From: CAVVVS01 sp963751355 | Lineage (GTDB): Bacteria; Bacteroidota; Ignavibacteria; Ignavibacteriales; Ignavibacteriaceae | Direction of reading: 5' to 3' | Length of the DNA stretch: 56,669 nt | Assembly (NCBI GenBank): GCA_963751355.1 | Contig: CAVVVS010000134.1 | Coordinates: forward strand, 1-56,669 | In this document: positions 25,952 through 35,878 of the stretch, piece after piece | Layout of the letters: each line of letters begins with the position of its first letter | Numbering within the stretch: the first letter of the stretch is position 1 | Made by a program: the position numbers and the translations under genes | The notes under the pieces: model-generated | The model's database searches: none | Seen by the model: only the letters and a program-made list of their open reading frames with translations | What the model was told of the DNA's origin: nothing

Positions 25952-26332
25952 ATGAGAAGCGCCCTGGGATTTCAAAATTATGATGCTAATCTTTTACTGC
26001 TTGCAGAAATTGTTTTTAAAATTTATTTAAGTGTATTGGCAATAGTGGCAATACAATTTTTATTAAGTATTCGATTTAAAACTATTATGATACCATTGGG
26101 TGCAGGATTAGTTGCCGTAATAGCAGGTTTAATGCTACAAAGGTGTGAAAAAATAATTTATTATCCTTACATATTTCCTATGCTTACCGATGCTCAATTT
26201 TTATTGCATGTATTCGGAAAGGGGAAAGAGCCATTTGTTTTATTGTCACGGTATGAAATCAGCAGCTTATTATATAGCTCTGTTTTATTCATAAACGGAT
26301 ACTTTTGGATATCAAAAAGAGATGTGGATTAA
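25952..26332 (+). CDS. Small membrane protein, possibly the 3' end of an ABC-2 permease gene
   Basis: This 126-residue frame has three hydrophobic segments (about 18-40, 47-64, 104-120) and ends in FINGYFWISKRDVD, like the last helix of ABC-2-type permeases (for instance those for bacteriocin immunity). If so, the N-terminal two thirds and the ATPase are missing, and this is a remnant. The resemblance is by eye only. It is the only plus-strand gene in a minus-strand stretch. The 281 bases before it show nothing recognisable. Confidence 0.5.
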   Translation: MRSALGFQNYDANLLLLAEIVFKIYLSVLAIVAIQFLLSIRFKTIMIPLGAGLVAVIAGLMLQRCEKIIYYPYIFPMLTDAQFLLHVFGKGKEPFVLLSRYEISSLLYSSVLFINGYFWISKRDVD

Positions 26333-26510
26333 CGGCAGGAGTTGGACAAACCAATAGGAAATAAAATATAAACATAAAATATAATTTTATGATTTTTTAG
26401 TAATGTTTACCGTTGCAATTAGTTTTCACATGTGTTCCTCACTATTGCGCGTATCGACTAGATGATCAAAAATATTCTGCGAAACAAAAACGGATTACTA
26501 AAAGAAATAC

Positions 26511-27737
26511 TCACTTAACAATATTAATAACTGTTACTTCAGGAGTAGAGTTATATCGTAAAGGAACAAGCGACATTCCTAAACCGCGTGTAACTATAAG
26601 AAGTGTATTTCCAAAAATGAAATTTCCCCTTACAAATTTTGTTTCTAGTAGGGTCGGGGTTAAATTAATCATCGGAAATAAAAAGGTAACCTGTCCGCCG
26701 TGAGTATGCCCGGCTAGTATTAAATCGTAATTTTCTTCGACACCTCTTTTGATAACATTATTGCGTGGTTGATGTGTTAATAATATTTTCAAATCATACT
26801 TCACAGAGTCTGTTGTTAAACTATCCAACAAATTACCGGAATTTCGTCCCATATATGTATTTGTAGTAAAGGTTATCTTAATTTTATTTGTGTGGACTTT
26901 CAAAACCATGTTTGTATCATTCAGCATTAGGACATTATATTTTTTTAACGCTGTCGTCACTTCATTTAAACTTTTTGCATAATTATTATGATAAGCCCAG
27001 TTATCATGATCGCCTACGCATGAATAAACTCCGTATTTTGATTTGATTTTTCCGGCATACCTTGCAGCTTCATCAATATAGTCCGGAGTCGAAGTTATCA
27101 TGTCTCCTCCCATCAGTACCAAATCAGGGTTCTCGGTATTTATATCGGACACCAGTTTATTTAATCTCCGGGGACCAGTATATCTATCAGCTTGCATATC
27201 GGATACAAAGACAATTTTAAAATTATTCAGCGATTGTGGCAAATCTTTTTTATGGTAAATAACTGTTCGTACATCTATTATGTTATGATCATAAATTATC
27301 CGAACAGGCACATAAACAATAAAGATGGAAAAAATTATTAATGTTAACTTGTGCTGGAATGTTTGAATAGCGTGTTTGTATTTTCTATAGAAAGGGAAAA
27401 GAATAATTCTAAGAAAATCTATTAATAAATAGAATAATCCGCTTTGAACGGAAATTAAAATAAACAGCCAGAACGGGTAAATAATAAAATAATCGAAAAA
27501 GAAATTTTGAGGGACCCAAACATTTGTGTTTGTTATTGATGCATAACTCCAATCAATTATAAGAAAGACAGGATAGAGATTTATGAATATAAAAAAGGCA
27601 GTTGTGAACCTCTTAATATTTAGGTGTGTTGTGCCTATAAAAACACTTTTTATTGAACTTATCGTTTTACGCGAAAAATAAAATTCAACGATAAATATGA
27701 GAATGACAAATATTATGATTCGTAATAGAAAACGCAT
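26511..27737 (-). CDS. Membrane-anchored calcineurin-like metallophosphoesterase
   Basis: This 408-residue protein has four hydrophobic segments in its first 150 residues and then a metallophosphoesterase domain, the YkuE-like layout. Metal-binding motifs are VSDMQADRY, LMGGDMI, GDHDNW, LLTHQPR and AGHTHGG. The first motif is normally DxH; here it is D-M-Q. The family hydrolyses phosphodiester bonds in lipids or nucleotides; the substrate here is unknown. The catalytic domain probably faces the side reached after the fourth helix. Confidence 0.88.
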   Translation of the reverse strand: MRFLLRIIIFVILIFIVEFYFSRKTISSIKSVFIGTTHLNIKRFTTAFFIFINLYPVFLIIDWSYASITNTNVWVPQNFFFDYFIIYPFWLFILISVQSGLFYLLIDFLRIILFPFYRKYKHAIQTFQHKLTLIIFSIFIVYVPVRIIYDHNIIDVRTVIYHKKDLPQSLNNFKIVFVSDMQADRYTGPRRLNKLVSDINTENPDLVLMGGDMITSTPDYIDEAARYAGKIKSKYGVYSCVGDHDNWAYHNNYAKSLNEVTTALKKYNVLMLNDTNMVLKVHTNKIKITFTTNTYMGRNSGNLLDSLTTDSVKYDLKILLTHQPRNNVIKRGVEENYDLILAGHTHGGQVTFLFPMINLTPTLLETKFVRGNFIFGNTLLIVTRGLGMSLVPLRYNSTPEVTVINIVK

Positions 27738-27809
27738 TAATCAAAATTATAATTAGGTATTATATCAGCAAATTAACAAGCAAATATGATTTCGTAATTA
27801 TGTTAAATA

Positions 27810-28559
27810 TTATAAACTAGAATTTATATTATCTATAATTTTTTGCATCTTTTCATAATGTGTGCCTCTCCAATATATTTTTTTGCACCCTGAACAAATG
27901 TAAAAATCGGTTTGGCAAAGTTTAACTTTTTCCGGAATCATATCACTAACTTCATCTTTTCCAATTTTTTGTAATAATGAATTACATTCAAGACATCTAG
28001 AAAACTGTTCAATATGATTCTTTAGATCGAATCTTCTTAGAACCTCAACTACCTGTTTTGCAGGATCCTCGTTTCTTACAAGGTATCCGTGATTGACCTC
28101 CGTCCTTTTTAATATTCCGCGGTCTTTCGTTAATATTGTTCTGGATGTTTCCAGGGAAATTTTAACGATTTGTTCGTCGCCGTAATCATTTTGATATAGT
28201 GAATCAAACCCCAGCATCCTTAAATATTTTGCAAGCGTGCCGAGATGAACATCGAGAATATAACTTGGAATACGCAAAGGTCGGGTTCTTAAATGCTGTA
28301 TGCCTGAAATATCTAAAGACTCAAAAACAGGATATATACTAATTTCATCTTTATCCTTAACCCTATAATTAAAATCGACTGCTTTGCCGTTCACAAGAAT
28401 TAAATCCACCTCGGTATGTGGCACACCGAATGATTGAATCATATCTTTAACAGACGGATTCCCAAAAAATTTATGCTCAAATCTTATCTTCCTTTTATCA
28501 TCCGGTATCAAATCGTTAAGTTCTTCATAAAATCTAAGATAAGTGCTTTTCATATCCAA
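27810..28559 (-). CDS. Mut7-C RNase-domain protein with N-terminal ubiquitin-like domain
   Basis: This 249-residue protein has an N-terminal beta-grasp region (about 1-88, FYEELNDLIP to DEISIYPVFESLD) like the Mut7-C ubiquitin domain. A Mut7-C domain follows with the PIN-like start LDVHLGTLAKYLRMLGFDSLY and ILTKDRGILKR, and then a C-terminal zinc ribbon with CLEC and CSGC pairs. The family is predicted to be an RNase. The target is unknown. The gene stands between the metallophosphoesterase and an exported protein without close linkage. Confidence 0.9.
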   Translation of the reverse strand: MDMKSTYLRFYEELNDLIPDDKRKIRFEHKFFGNPSVKDMIQSFGVPHTEVDLILVNGKAVDFNYRVKDKDEISIYPVFESLDISGIQHLRTRPLRIPSYILDVHLGTLAKYLRMLGFDSLYQNDYGDEQIVKISLETSRTILTKDRGILKRTEVNHGYLVRNEDPAKQVVEVLRRFDLKNHIEQFSRCLECNSLLQKIGKDEVSDMIPEKVKLCQTDFYICSGCKKIYWRGTHYEKMQKIIDNINSSL

Positions 28560-28637
28560 ACTAAAAAATAATTATATGCAGGAATTCTGTTCTCCTACGT
28601 AATTAAGATTTCAAATAAAATTAATTTACATTTAGAG

Positions 28638-29360
28638 CTAAAATATCTCATCCAGCCTTTGGTATTTAGTATGAATTTCTTCAACCGCAGATTCAATTTC
28701 TTCACCTGTCGCTCGAGGTTGAAAATCTCTGAATACCTTAACTGAATGTAAAAGATCGTTTGCGGCTATTTTTATTTTATCTTTTTTAGCATCAAATCTT
28801 GAAGCAAGTTTTGTGTTTGCAATTGCTTTTGCACGATTGTAGAGGGGTATTCTTACTTCTCTTATTTTATCATAATTCTTTGAAGGTAAGTAGTGATGAT
28901 AAATAACATAAAGAAGTTTGTGAAAGTCATCTACTTCTTTAAAGGCAGGACGAATTATCCTGACAAGTTTTTCATAATTTGAGTGCAGTGTTTCCGCTGC
29001 ATTTAACAAATTTTCATCATTTTTATTTTCTGCTGCAGAACTGTATTGGTCAACAGTTTTTTTTAATTCCGTTACTCCCCTTTCCCAGGCTTCCTTTTTA
29101 TCTCTCAGTATGCCGGGAAGTTTTGCATTATAAATTTTTTCCGCTCTTTCATTAATTTCTTTAGAATAGTTTATTAATGCTTTATAATCTTTTTCAGGAT
29201 AAGCTGTATGCCAGATTGGGTAAATTATATCGTGAAATTCATCTAATTCCGGGACCCTGCTTTCAAGCTCATTTTTATTTTCTTCTTGTTGAGCCTTAGT
29301 AATAAATGAATTTGAAAATAATAGAATTGAAATTAAAATGATAACCGGTATTTTTAACAT
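28638..29360 (-). CDS. Exported protein made of two similar helical halves
   Basis: I do not recognise this 240-residue protein. It has a signal peptide (first 23 residues, ending TKAQ) and then two similar halves. The first carries DEFHDIIYPIWHTAYPEKDY followed by AEKIYNAKLP; the second carries DDFHKLLYVIYHHYLPSKNY followed by AKAIANTKLA. Each half is predicted to be helical, with repeated His and Tyr at matching positions, which could bind a metal or a heme. Function is unknown. Confidence 0.7.
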   Translation of the reverse strand: MLKIPVIILISILLFSNSFITKAQQEENKNELESRVPELDEFHDIIYPIWHTAYPEKDYKALINYSKEINERAEKIYNAKLPGILRDKKEAWERGVTELKKTVDQYSSAAENKNDENLLNAAETLHSNYEKLVRIIRPAFKEVDDFHKLLYVIYHHYLPSKNYDKIREVRIPLYNRAKAIANTKLASRFDAKKDKIKIAANDLLHSVKVFRDFQPRATGEEIESAVEEIHTKYQRLDEIF

Positions 29361-29418
29361 ATCTCCCCCTGATAATTAATTTGTCAATACAAACTTACTT
29401 AATTCTTGATACGAAAGC

Positions 29419-29773
29419 TTACAATTCCTTTAACCTTTCCCTGTCTAATTTTTTTAACCCTTTCACCACCAGATCATATGAATGATCGATCCATTCAATG
29501 ATTAAATTTATCGGAAATGTTTGCAGTCAAATCGACTGTATTCCAGTGTGTTTTATTCATATGATAGCCCGGCGTAACTCCAAAGTATCTTTCTCTCAAT
29601 TCAACGGCTTTTTCAGGATCACATTTTAAATTTACACTTACCGGAGGAATCAGATTTGCAATCATAAATATCTTTCCCATGACTTTATAAACGGGAGAAT
29701 CCTCATTAAAAGGAAGAGATTCTGTTACTCCTTTTTTCAAAAAACAATACTCGCGAACTTTTTCCAGATCCAT
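29419..29773 (-). pseudogene. MmcQ/YjbR-family protein, split by one frameshift
   Basis: The first frame (29773-29495) encodes 92 residues (SLPFNEDSPVYKVMGKIFM, VNLKCDP, YHMNKTHWNTVDL) and then stops after KFNH. In another frame the sequence continues as IEWIDHSYDLVVKGLKKL to a stop at 29419. That is the usual C-terminal end of the MmcQ/YjbR family (IDHSYDLVVKGL). One extra base in the AAATTT run at 29504-29509 explains the break. The family has a CyaY-like fold and an unknown, possibly DNA-binding, role. This is either a real frameshift or a sequencing error. Confidence 0.85.
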
Positions 29774-29810
29774 AAAAAAATTTGTTTCTGATTTATTTTA
29801 TACATAAAAT

Positions 29811-29852
29811 ATGCAAAATAAAAAAGAGCAAGAATAATGAAATTCTTGCTCT
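29811..29852 (-). terminator. Intrinsic terminator after gyrA
   Basis: A perfect 11-base-pair hairpin, AGAGCAAGAAT/ATTCTTGCTCT with a six-base loop (29825-29852), is followed on the minus strand by TTTTTATTTTG. It lies 42 bases after the gyrA stop codon and closes the dnaA-side gene run. Confidence 0.9.
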
Positions 29853-29893
29853 AATACTTATATACAACATGGAAAAACTAAATTAACGAAATA

Positions 29894-32350
29894 TTAGCTT
29901 TTACCGTTTTCACCGTTAGGAACATCTTCCTCCGGAACCACCTTGGCTATATCGGCAATTGTATCTCCATCATTTAATCTTATAACTCTGACACCCTGCG
30001 TATTTCTTCCCATCACCCTGATGTCTTTAATGCTTTGCCGGATAACCATACCGTGGGAAGATATAATAACAAGTTCATCACCATCAACGACATCCATCAT
30101 AGCAATCATTTTACCGACTTTATCACTCGTCTTAACTGTTATTATTCCTTTACCGCCCCGGTGCGTAATCCGGTAATCATTAATGTCAGAACGTTTACCG
30201 TATCCTTTTTCAGTTACAACAAGGATATTATCATTTCGTTTTATTACTAACAATCCGACTACATGATCACCCTTTCCGAGGTTGATTCCTCTTACGCCTG
30301 TTGCCGTCCTTCCCATATCACGAACATCTTTTTCGTTAAATCGAATTGCAAATCCGTTCCGGCTGCCAAGGACAATATCGTTATTTCCATCTGTCATTTT
30401 AACGGAAATCAATCTGTCGCCTTTTACAATGTTTATTGCGTTTATACCGCCTTTACGAACGTTTCCGTAAAGTGAAAGTACCGTCTTTTTAATAGTTCCG
30501 TTTTGTGTTGCCATAACCAGAGACTGATCGTCTCTAAATTCCTTTACAGTAACAAAAGCGGTAACATCTTCATCCTTATCTTTCTGAATCAGATTTAGTA
30601 TAGATCTTCCTCTCGCGGCTCTTCCACCCTCAGGGATCTCATGTACCTTTAACCAGTAGCACTTACCCTTATCGGTAAAGAATAAAATATAATGATGTGT
30701 CGAAGCAATAAACATATGCTCAACAAAGTCATCTTCTTTTGTACCGGCTCCGGTTACTCCCTTGCCGCCTCGAGCTTGTTTCCTATAACCGCTAACAGGA
30801 AATCTTTTTATAAAACCACGATGCGAAATGGTTACAACAACATCTTCTTCGGCAATTATATCTTCTAACGAAAATTCTTCATAGCTGTAAATAATTTCCG
30901 TCTTTCTTTCGTCGCCGTATCTTTCCTTTAACGCAAGCAGTTCGTCTTTTATAATTAAATAACGTTTCTCTTCGCTCTCAAGAATTCCTTGCAGTTTTCC
31001 AATCAACTTAATTATTTCTTTATACTCATCTTCTATTTTCTTTCTTTCAAGTCCAGTTAAGCGCTGCAGACGCATATCCAGAATTGCCTTTGCCTGTACT
31101 TCACTTAACTTAAATTTACGCATTAAGTTGTTTTTAGCAGCTTCGGCATCCCTGGATTTCTTAATGGTCTCAATAACAGCATCTATATTATCGAGGGCTA
31201 TAATGTATCCCTCTAAAATATGTGCTCTTCTCTCTGCAGCATCCAGTTCGTATTTAGTTCTTCTGATAAGAACGTCCATACGGTGATTTATGAAATGCTG
31301 CATCATTTCTTTCAAATTAAGAACCTTCGGAGCACCGTTAACAAGAGCCAGCATAATCACGCCGAACGTTGTCTGCATTTGAGTATGCTTAAACAATTGA
31401 TTCAGAACTACTGCAGGTTGTGCGTCTCTCTTCAGTTCGATAACAACCCGTAACCCATCCCTGTCCGATTCGTCCCTTATATTTGAAATATCGTTTATTT
31501 TACCAGCTCTAACCAAATCGGCAATCTTTTCAATTAAGTTTGCTTTATTTACCTGGTAGGGTAATTCGGTTACTATTATGTTCTCTCTGCTGTTTTTCAA
31601 AGTTTCAATGTTTGCTTTTGCACGTAGAATGATTCTCCCTCTTCCGGTGGTAAAGGCGTCTTTCACACCTTGATAACCGTAAATAATACCGGCTGTGGGA
31701 AAATCTGGAGCAACTACGTGCTTCATTAATTTCTCAATAGTTAGTTCTGGGTTTTTAATTAACGCAATCAAACCATCTATTACTTCACTTAAATTGTGGG
31801 GCGGAATGTTTGTAGCCATACCAACGGCTATTCCGCTTGAGCCGTTAACCAGTAAATTGGGCAGATATGAAGGCATCACTGTGGGCTCTTGAAGTGAATC
31901 GTCAAAGTTCGGTGCAAAATCAACCGTGTTTTTATCAAGATCACGAAGCATTTCTTCGGAAATACGAGCAAGCCTCGCTTCCGTATAACGCATCGCGGCA
32001 GGGGAATCCCCGTCAATAGAACCGAAATTTCCCTGTCCGTCTATCAAAGGGTATCTTAGTGAAAATTCTTGTATCATTCTAACCATGGTGTCATATACTG
32101 CAGTATCTCCGTGAGGGTGATACTTTCCAAGTACTTCTCCGACGATTCTGGCGGATTTTTTATAAGGTTTGTTATGAGCTAATCCTAATTCATGCATACC
32201 AAAAAGAACTCTCCGGTGAACCGGTTTTAGACCATCCCTTACATCCGGTAGCGCACGTGATACTATAACCGACATCGAATAATCAATGTAAGAGGATTTC
32301 ATTTCTTCTTCTAACGATACGGGTATTATTTTTTCAAATATTGTTGCCAT
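29894..32350 (-). CDS. gyrA: DNA gyrase subunit A
   Basis: This 818-residue protein is the breakage-rejoining subunit of gyrase. It has the winged-helix region with SALPDVRDGLKPVHRR and HPHGDTAVYDT, and the catalytic tyrosine in PAAMRYTEARL. The C-terminal beta-pinwheel carries repeated FxxRxxxxD-type blades and a GyrA-box-like QARGGKGVTG. The GyrA box separates it from ParC. It follows gyrB after 66 bases. Confidence 0.97.
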   Translation of the reverse strand: MATIFEKIIPVSLEEEMKSSYIDYSMSVIVSRALPDVRDGLKPVHRRVLFGMHELGLAHNKPYKKSARIVGEVLGKYHPHGDTAVYDTMVRMIQEFSLRYPLIDGQGNFGSIDGDSPAAMRYTEARLARISEEMLRDLDKNTVDFAPNFDDSLQEPTVMPSYLPNLLVNGSSGIAVGMATNIPPHNLSEVIDGLIALIKNPELTIEKLMKHVVAPDFPTAGIIYGYQGVKDAFTTGRGRIILRAKANIETLKNSRENIIVTELPYQVNKANLIEKIADLVRAGKINDISNIRDESDRDGLRVVIELKRDAQPAVVLNQLFKHTQMQTTFGVIMLALVNGAPKVLNLKEMMQHFINHRMDVLIRRTKYELDAAERRAHILEGYIIALDNIDAVIETIKKSRDAEAAKNNLMRKFKLSEVQAKAILDMRLQRLTGLERKKIEDEYKEIIKLIGKLQGILESEEKRYLIIKDELLALKERYGDERKTEIIYSYEEFSLEDIIAEEDVVVTISHRGFIKRFPVSGYRKQARGGKGVTGAGTKEDDFVEHMFIASTHHYILFFTDKGKCYWLKVHEIPEGGRAARGRSILNLIQKDKDEDVTAFVTVKEFRDDQSLVMATQNGTIKKTVLSLYGNVRKGGINAINIVKGDRLISVKMTDGNNDIVLGSRNGFAIRFNEKDVRDMGRTATGVRGINLGKGDHVVGLLVIKRNDNILVVTEKGYGKRSDINDYRITHRGGKGIITVKTSDKVGKMIAMMDVVDGDELVIISSHGMVIRQSIKDIRVMGRNTQGVRVIRLNDGDTIADIAKVVPEEDVPNGENGKS

Positions 32351-32416
32351 TATTCTTCTATCATTATTGATTTAATATTCAACTTAATTTTGTTTTTTTA
32401 ACGTTACTGTTCTAGA

Positions 32417-34390
32417 TTAAACATCAAGATTTTTGACATATTTTGCATTCTTTTCAATAAACTCACGCCGTGGCTCCACTGCATCGCCCATGAGTGTTTC
32501 AAATATCTTATCTGCAGCAGCGGCACTCTCTAAAGTTACTTGCAAAACAGTTCTTGTTTCAGGGTTCATTGTGGTTTCCCAAAGCTGCTCCGGGTTCATT
32601 TCACCAAGTCCTTTGTACCGGGAAATATTAACTCCTTTTATAGAACCTTCTTCAAGCATCTCTTCAACCAATTTATCTGTCTTTATTTTACCGTTGACTT
32701 TCAGGCGTTTTAATATATCATCTCTTTCATGTTCATCAAAGGCATAAAACTCTTCTTTTCCTTTCTTTATTTTATAAAGAGGCGGTTGAGCAATATAAAC
32801 CTTACCGGAGTGTATTAAGTCCTGCATATGCCTATATAAAAAAGTTAATAGAAGCGTTCTTATATGGCTTCCGTCAACATCGGCATCAGTCATTAAAATT
32901 ATCTTTCCGTAGCGCGCTTTTGTAGTATCGAAATCTGCACCAAGTCCTGCACCGATTGCTGAAATAATCGCTTTTATCTCATTATTTTCCAGAATCTTAC
33001 TCAGTTTTGCCTTTTCAACGTTAAGAATCTTTCCCTTTAATGGAAGAATTGCCTGAAATCTTCTGTCTCGTCCCTGTTTTGCACTTCCGCCAGCAGAGTC
33101 ACCCTCAACTATATAAATTTCACAATGTTCGGGATCTGTAATAGAACAATCGGCAAGCTTACCGGGAAGATTAAGATTATCAAGCGCATTTTTTCTTCTG
33201 GCAAGATCACGTGCTTTTCTTGCAGCTTCCCTGACTTCTGCGGCACGCATACATTTTTCTATTATCTTTTTTGCAACGGATGGATTTTCTTCGAGATACT
33301 CGGATAATTTTTCACCCACCAATGTTTCAACTGCCGATTTTGTTTCGCTGTTGCCTAGCTTTGTTTTTGTCTGTCCTTCAAACTGCGGTTCGGCAACCTT
33401 AATGGAAATTACCGCGGTTAACCCTTCTCTAAAATCGTCACCGGTTAAGGTGATTTTTCCATCTTTGTTAAGTCCGTTTTTACTAGCATAACTATTTAAC
33501 GTTCTGGTCAGCGCAGTTTTAAAACCGACCAAATGAGTACCCCCCTCGTGGGTGTTAATATTATTTACATAAGAAAATATATTATCACTGTAGGTATTGT
33601 TATATTGAAAAGATATCTCAATCGGTGTATTATCTCTTTCACCTTCAATATAGACAGTTTTATGAAGTGGGACCCTGTTTTCGTCGAGATATTTCACAAA
33701 CTCAATCAAACCGCCTTTAAAATGGAATGTTTCCTCTTCTCCGCCGTTTCTTTCATCCTTAATTTTTATTGTGATGGTTTTATTCAGATATGCCAGTTCT
33801 CTCATCCTCTCGGCTAATGTATCAAACTTAAACTTTATAACTTTGAAAATTTCACTATCAGGAAAAAAGGTAGTTTTATTACCCGTTTCATTTTTTTTAA
33901 TTTTTCCTATTTCGGCAACCGGTTTAACAGGAACTCCGCGTCTGTATTCTTGAAAATAAATTTTGCCTTCTCTTTTAACTTCAACTTTACACCATTCGGA
34001 AAGGGCGTTAACAACGGAAACACCAACACCGTGAAGTCCTCCTGAAACCTTATATGTATCTTTATCAAATTTACCGCCGGCATGTAGTACTGTCATAACA
34101 ATTTCGAGTGCCGAAATTTTCTCTACAGGATGTATATCAACCGGAATGCCTCTTCCGTTATCTTCAACAGTTATACTCTCATCTTTGTTAATTGTAATCA
34201 TAATTAAATCGGCATATCCGGCTAATGCTTCGTCGATACTGTTATCGACAACCTCATTAACTAAATGATGAAGCCCTCTATTTCCCACATCGCCGATATA
34301 CATAGCAGGTCTCTTGCGTACAGCTTCAAGTCCTTTTAAGACATTAATGTTTTTTGCACTATATTCATTTATAATTTTTGATGTTGACAT
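32417..34390 (-). CDS. gyrB: DNA gyrase subunit B
   Basis: This 657-residue protein is the ATPase subunit of gyrase. Visible parts are the GHKL domain (VRKRPAMYIGD, VDNSIDEALAG, VEDNGRGIPVD, GLHGVGVSVVNAL), the TOPRIM domain with EGDSAGGSAKQGRDR and DADVDGSHIRTLLL, and the C-terminal YKGLGEMNPEQLWETTMNP. Length is normal for Bacteroidota, without the large insertion of gammaproteobacteria. It lies in the dnaA-dnaN-recF-gyrB block. Confidence 0.98.
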   Translation of the reverse strand: MSTSKIINEYSAKNINVLKGLEAVRKRPAMYIGDVGNRGLHHLVNEVVDNSIDEALAGYADLIMITINKDESITVEDNGRGIPVDIHPVEKISALEIVMTVLHAGGKFDKDTYKVSGGLHGVGVSVVNALSEWCKVEVKREGKIYFQEYRRGVPVKPVAEIGKIKKNETGNKTTFFPDSEIFKVIKFKFDTLAERMRELAYLNKTITIKIKDERNGGEEETFHFKGGLIEFVKYLDENRVPLHKTVYIEGERDNTPIEISFQYNNTYSDNIFSYVNNINTHEGGTHLVGFKTALTRTLNSYASKNGLNKDGKITLTGDDFREGLTAVISIKVAEPQFEGQTKTKLGNSETKSAVETLVGEKLSEYLEENPSVAKKIIEKCMRAAEVREAARKARDLARRKNALDNLNLPGKLADCSITDPEHCEIYIVEGDSAGGSAKQGRDRRFQAILPLKGKILNVEKAKLSKILENNEIKAIISAIGAGLGADFDTTKARYGKIILMTDADVDGSHIRTLLLTFLYRHMQDLIHSGKVYIAQPPLYKIKKGKEEFYAFDEHERDDILKRLKVNGKIKTDKLVEEMLEEGSIKGVNISRYKGLGEMNPEQLWETTMNPETRTVLQVTLESAAAADKIFETLMGDAVEPRREFIEKNAKYVKNLDV

Positions 34391-34484
34391 ACTTTTTTTC
34401 CGGTTACTTGTTGTTTTAATTATTTTTTTTATCCGTTTTCTAATTTATCGTTTTGCTTTTGCCTATTACACCTAGTGAAAATTT

Positions 34485-34772
34485 CTATGAAGCAAATTTG
34501 ATGTATTTAATTACCTCTTCCTTAAAATGTTTATTTATGTTTTCTATTAAAAATTTTTCCTTGAATTTTAATTCGCTTCTCCATGCCGGGTTTTCAACCC
34601 TTAAGTACAAAATATTTTTATCTACTTTTACTGCTGTTGCTATTTTTTCCAGATCGGGAAAGATAATACTAAAGCCGGTCACTACATCTGACTGCTTTAT
34701 CATTTTTCTTAAACCTTCAAATGCGGGTTCTTTATTTATTATATCACGCAAACTTGTAAATCCCTCATCCAT
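34485..34772 (-). CDS. dciA: DciA-like DUF721 protein
   Basis: This 95-residue protein between recF and gyrB has the DUF721 core (LYLRVENPAWRSELKFKEKF, INKHF) and the classical position next to recF. DUF721 proteins of the DciA type operate the replicative helicase DnaB in bacteria that lack DnaC or DnaI. Its start overlaps recF by eight bases, so it is likely made together with RecF. The symbol is by family and context. Confidence 0.8.
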   Translation of the reverse strand: MDEGFTSLRDIINKEPAFEGLRKMIKQSDVVTGFSIIFPDLEKIATAVKVDKNILYLRVENPAWRSELKFKEKFLIENINKHFKEEVIKYIKFAS

Positions 34773-35877
34773 TAACTACCTGTCCGTGATTAATTTTTAT
34801 AATCGTATCATTATCTTTTTTGTCTAAATAAGAAATATTGGCAAAATCCGTAAGGGTAATGAATGCTTGCCCGACCCGTCCTAAATATTTACTTATTTTC
34901 TGTGACCTCTCTGTATCAAGTTCACCGAAAACATCATCAAGTAAAAAGATTGGTGTTTTTCCGGTTATTTCTTTCAAATAAAAAAATTCTGCAAACCTTA
35001 ATGCTACCTGAAACGTTTTATGCTGTCCTTGTGAACCATATATTCTTAAATTAAAGTCATTAATTTCAAAAATAAAATCATCGCGGTGAGGTCCGATTAA
35101 ATTATTGGCTCGTCTTATTTCTTCATCTCTTTTTTCCTTAAGCAAAAGAATAAACTTTTCCTTAATATTATCGGCGGAACTGCCTCCTAAAAAAGAGTAT
35201 GTCATTTTGGGAATTTCATTTTCGTCCATTATTATCTCATAAGAGATTTTAATAAAGTCATTGAAGTCTTTTACGAATTTTAACCTGTGCTCAATAATTT
35301 CCGTACCTGTCTGAACGATTTTCTCTGTCCACGCATCGAACTCATCAAACAAGTGATATCTTCTGGTTTCTTTAATTTGAGTAAGAAGATTTGAGCGCTG
35401 CCTGAGAGTTTTATTAAAATCTAAAAGGTTTTTCAGGTAAGTACTACTCGCTTGAGAAATGATAGAATCAACAAATTTTCTTCTTTCACCCGGCGCCCCC
35501 TGCGTAATAGCATGATCTGCCGGAGTTAAAAGAACCACCGGAAATTTACCAATTATATCAGCCGAACGAGTAACTTGTTTATTATTCTGAAAATAATATT
35601 TTTTATTTTCGGCTGTAGAATAAAATAGTCTTACAGTATTTTCTGTCAAATCTTTAAATGAGCCTTTTACTTCAAATTCACTTTCGTTAAACCTAACCAC
35701 TTCACTGTCTGATTTTGAATTATACCCTTTGGTAGTACAGAGATAATAAATGGCTTCCAGTATTGATGTTTTTCCCTGTCCATTACCCCCAATAATATAA
35801 TTAATGCCGTCTGAAAATATTATGTTATTATTTTTATGACTTCTAAAATTTTTTAAATGAACAGAAGATAAAATCAT
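34765..35877 (-). CDS. recF: DNA replication and repair protein RecF
   Basis: This 370-residue SMC-like ATPase binds gaps in DNA and helps load RecA. Walker A GGNGQGKTSILEAIYYL lies at residues 33-40, the signature SQGQHKTFQVALRF and the Walker B LDDVFGELD are visible near the C terminus. It starts two bases after the end of dnaN. Confidence 0.97.
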   Translation of the reverse strand: MILSSVHLKNFRSHKNNNIIFSDGINYIIGGNGQGKTSILEAIYYLCTTKGYNSKSDSEVVRFNESEFEVKGSFKDLTENTVRLFYSTAENKKYYFQNNKQVTRSADIIGKFPVVLLTPADHAITQGAPGERRKFVDSIISQASSTYLKNLLDFNKTLRQRSNLLTQIKETRRYHLFDEFDAWTEKIVQTGTEIIEHRLKFVKDFNDFIKISYEIIMDENEIPKMTYSFLGGSSADNIKEKFILLLKEKRDEEIRRANNLIGPHRDDFIFEINDFNLRIYGSQGQHKTFQVALRFAEFFYLKEITGKTPIFLLDDVFGELDTERSQKISKYLGRVGQAFITLTDFANISYLDKKDNDTIIKINHGQVVNG

Positions 35878-35878
35878 T

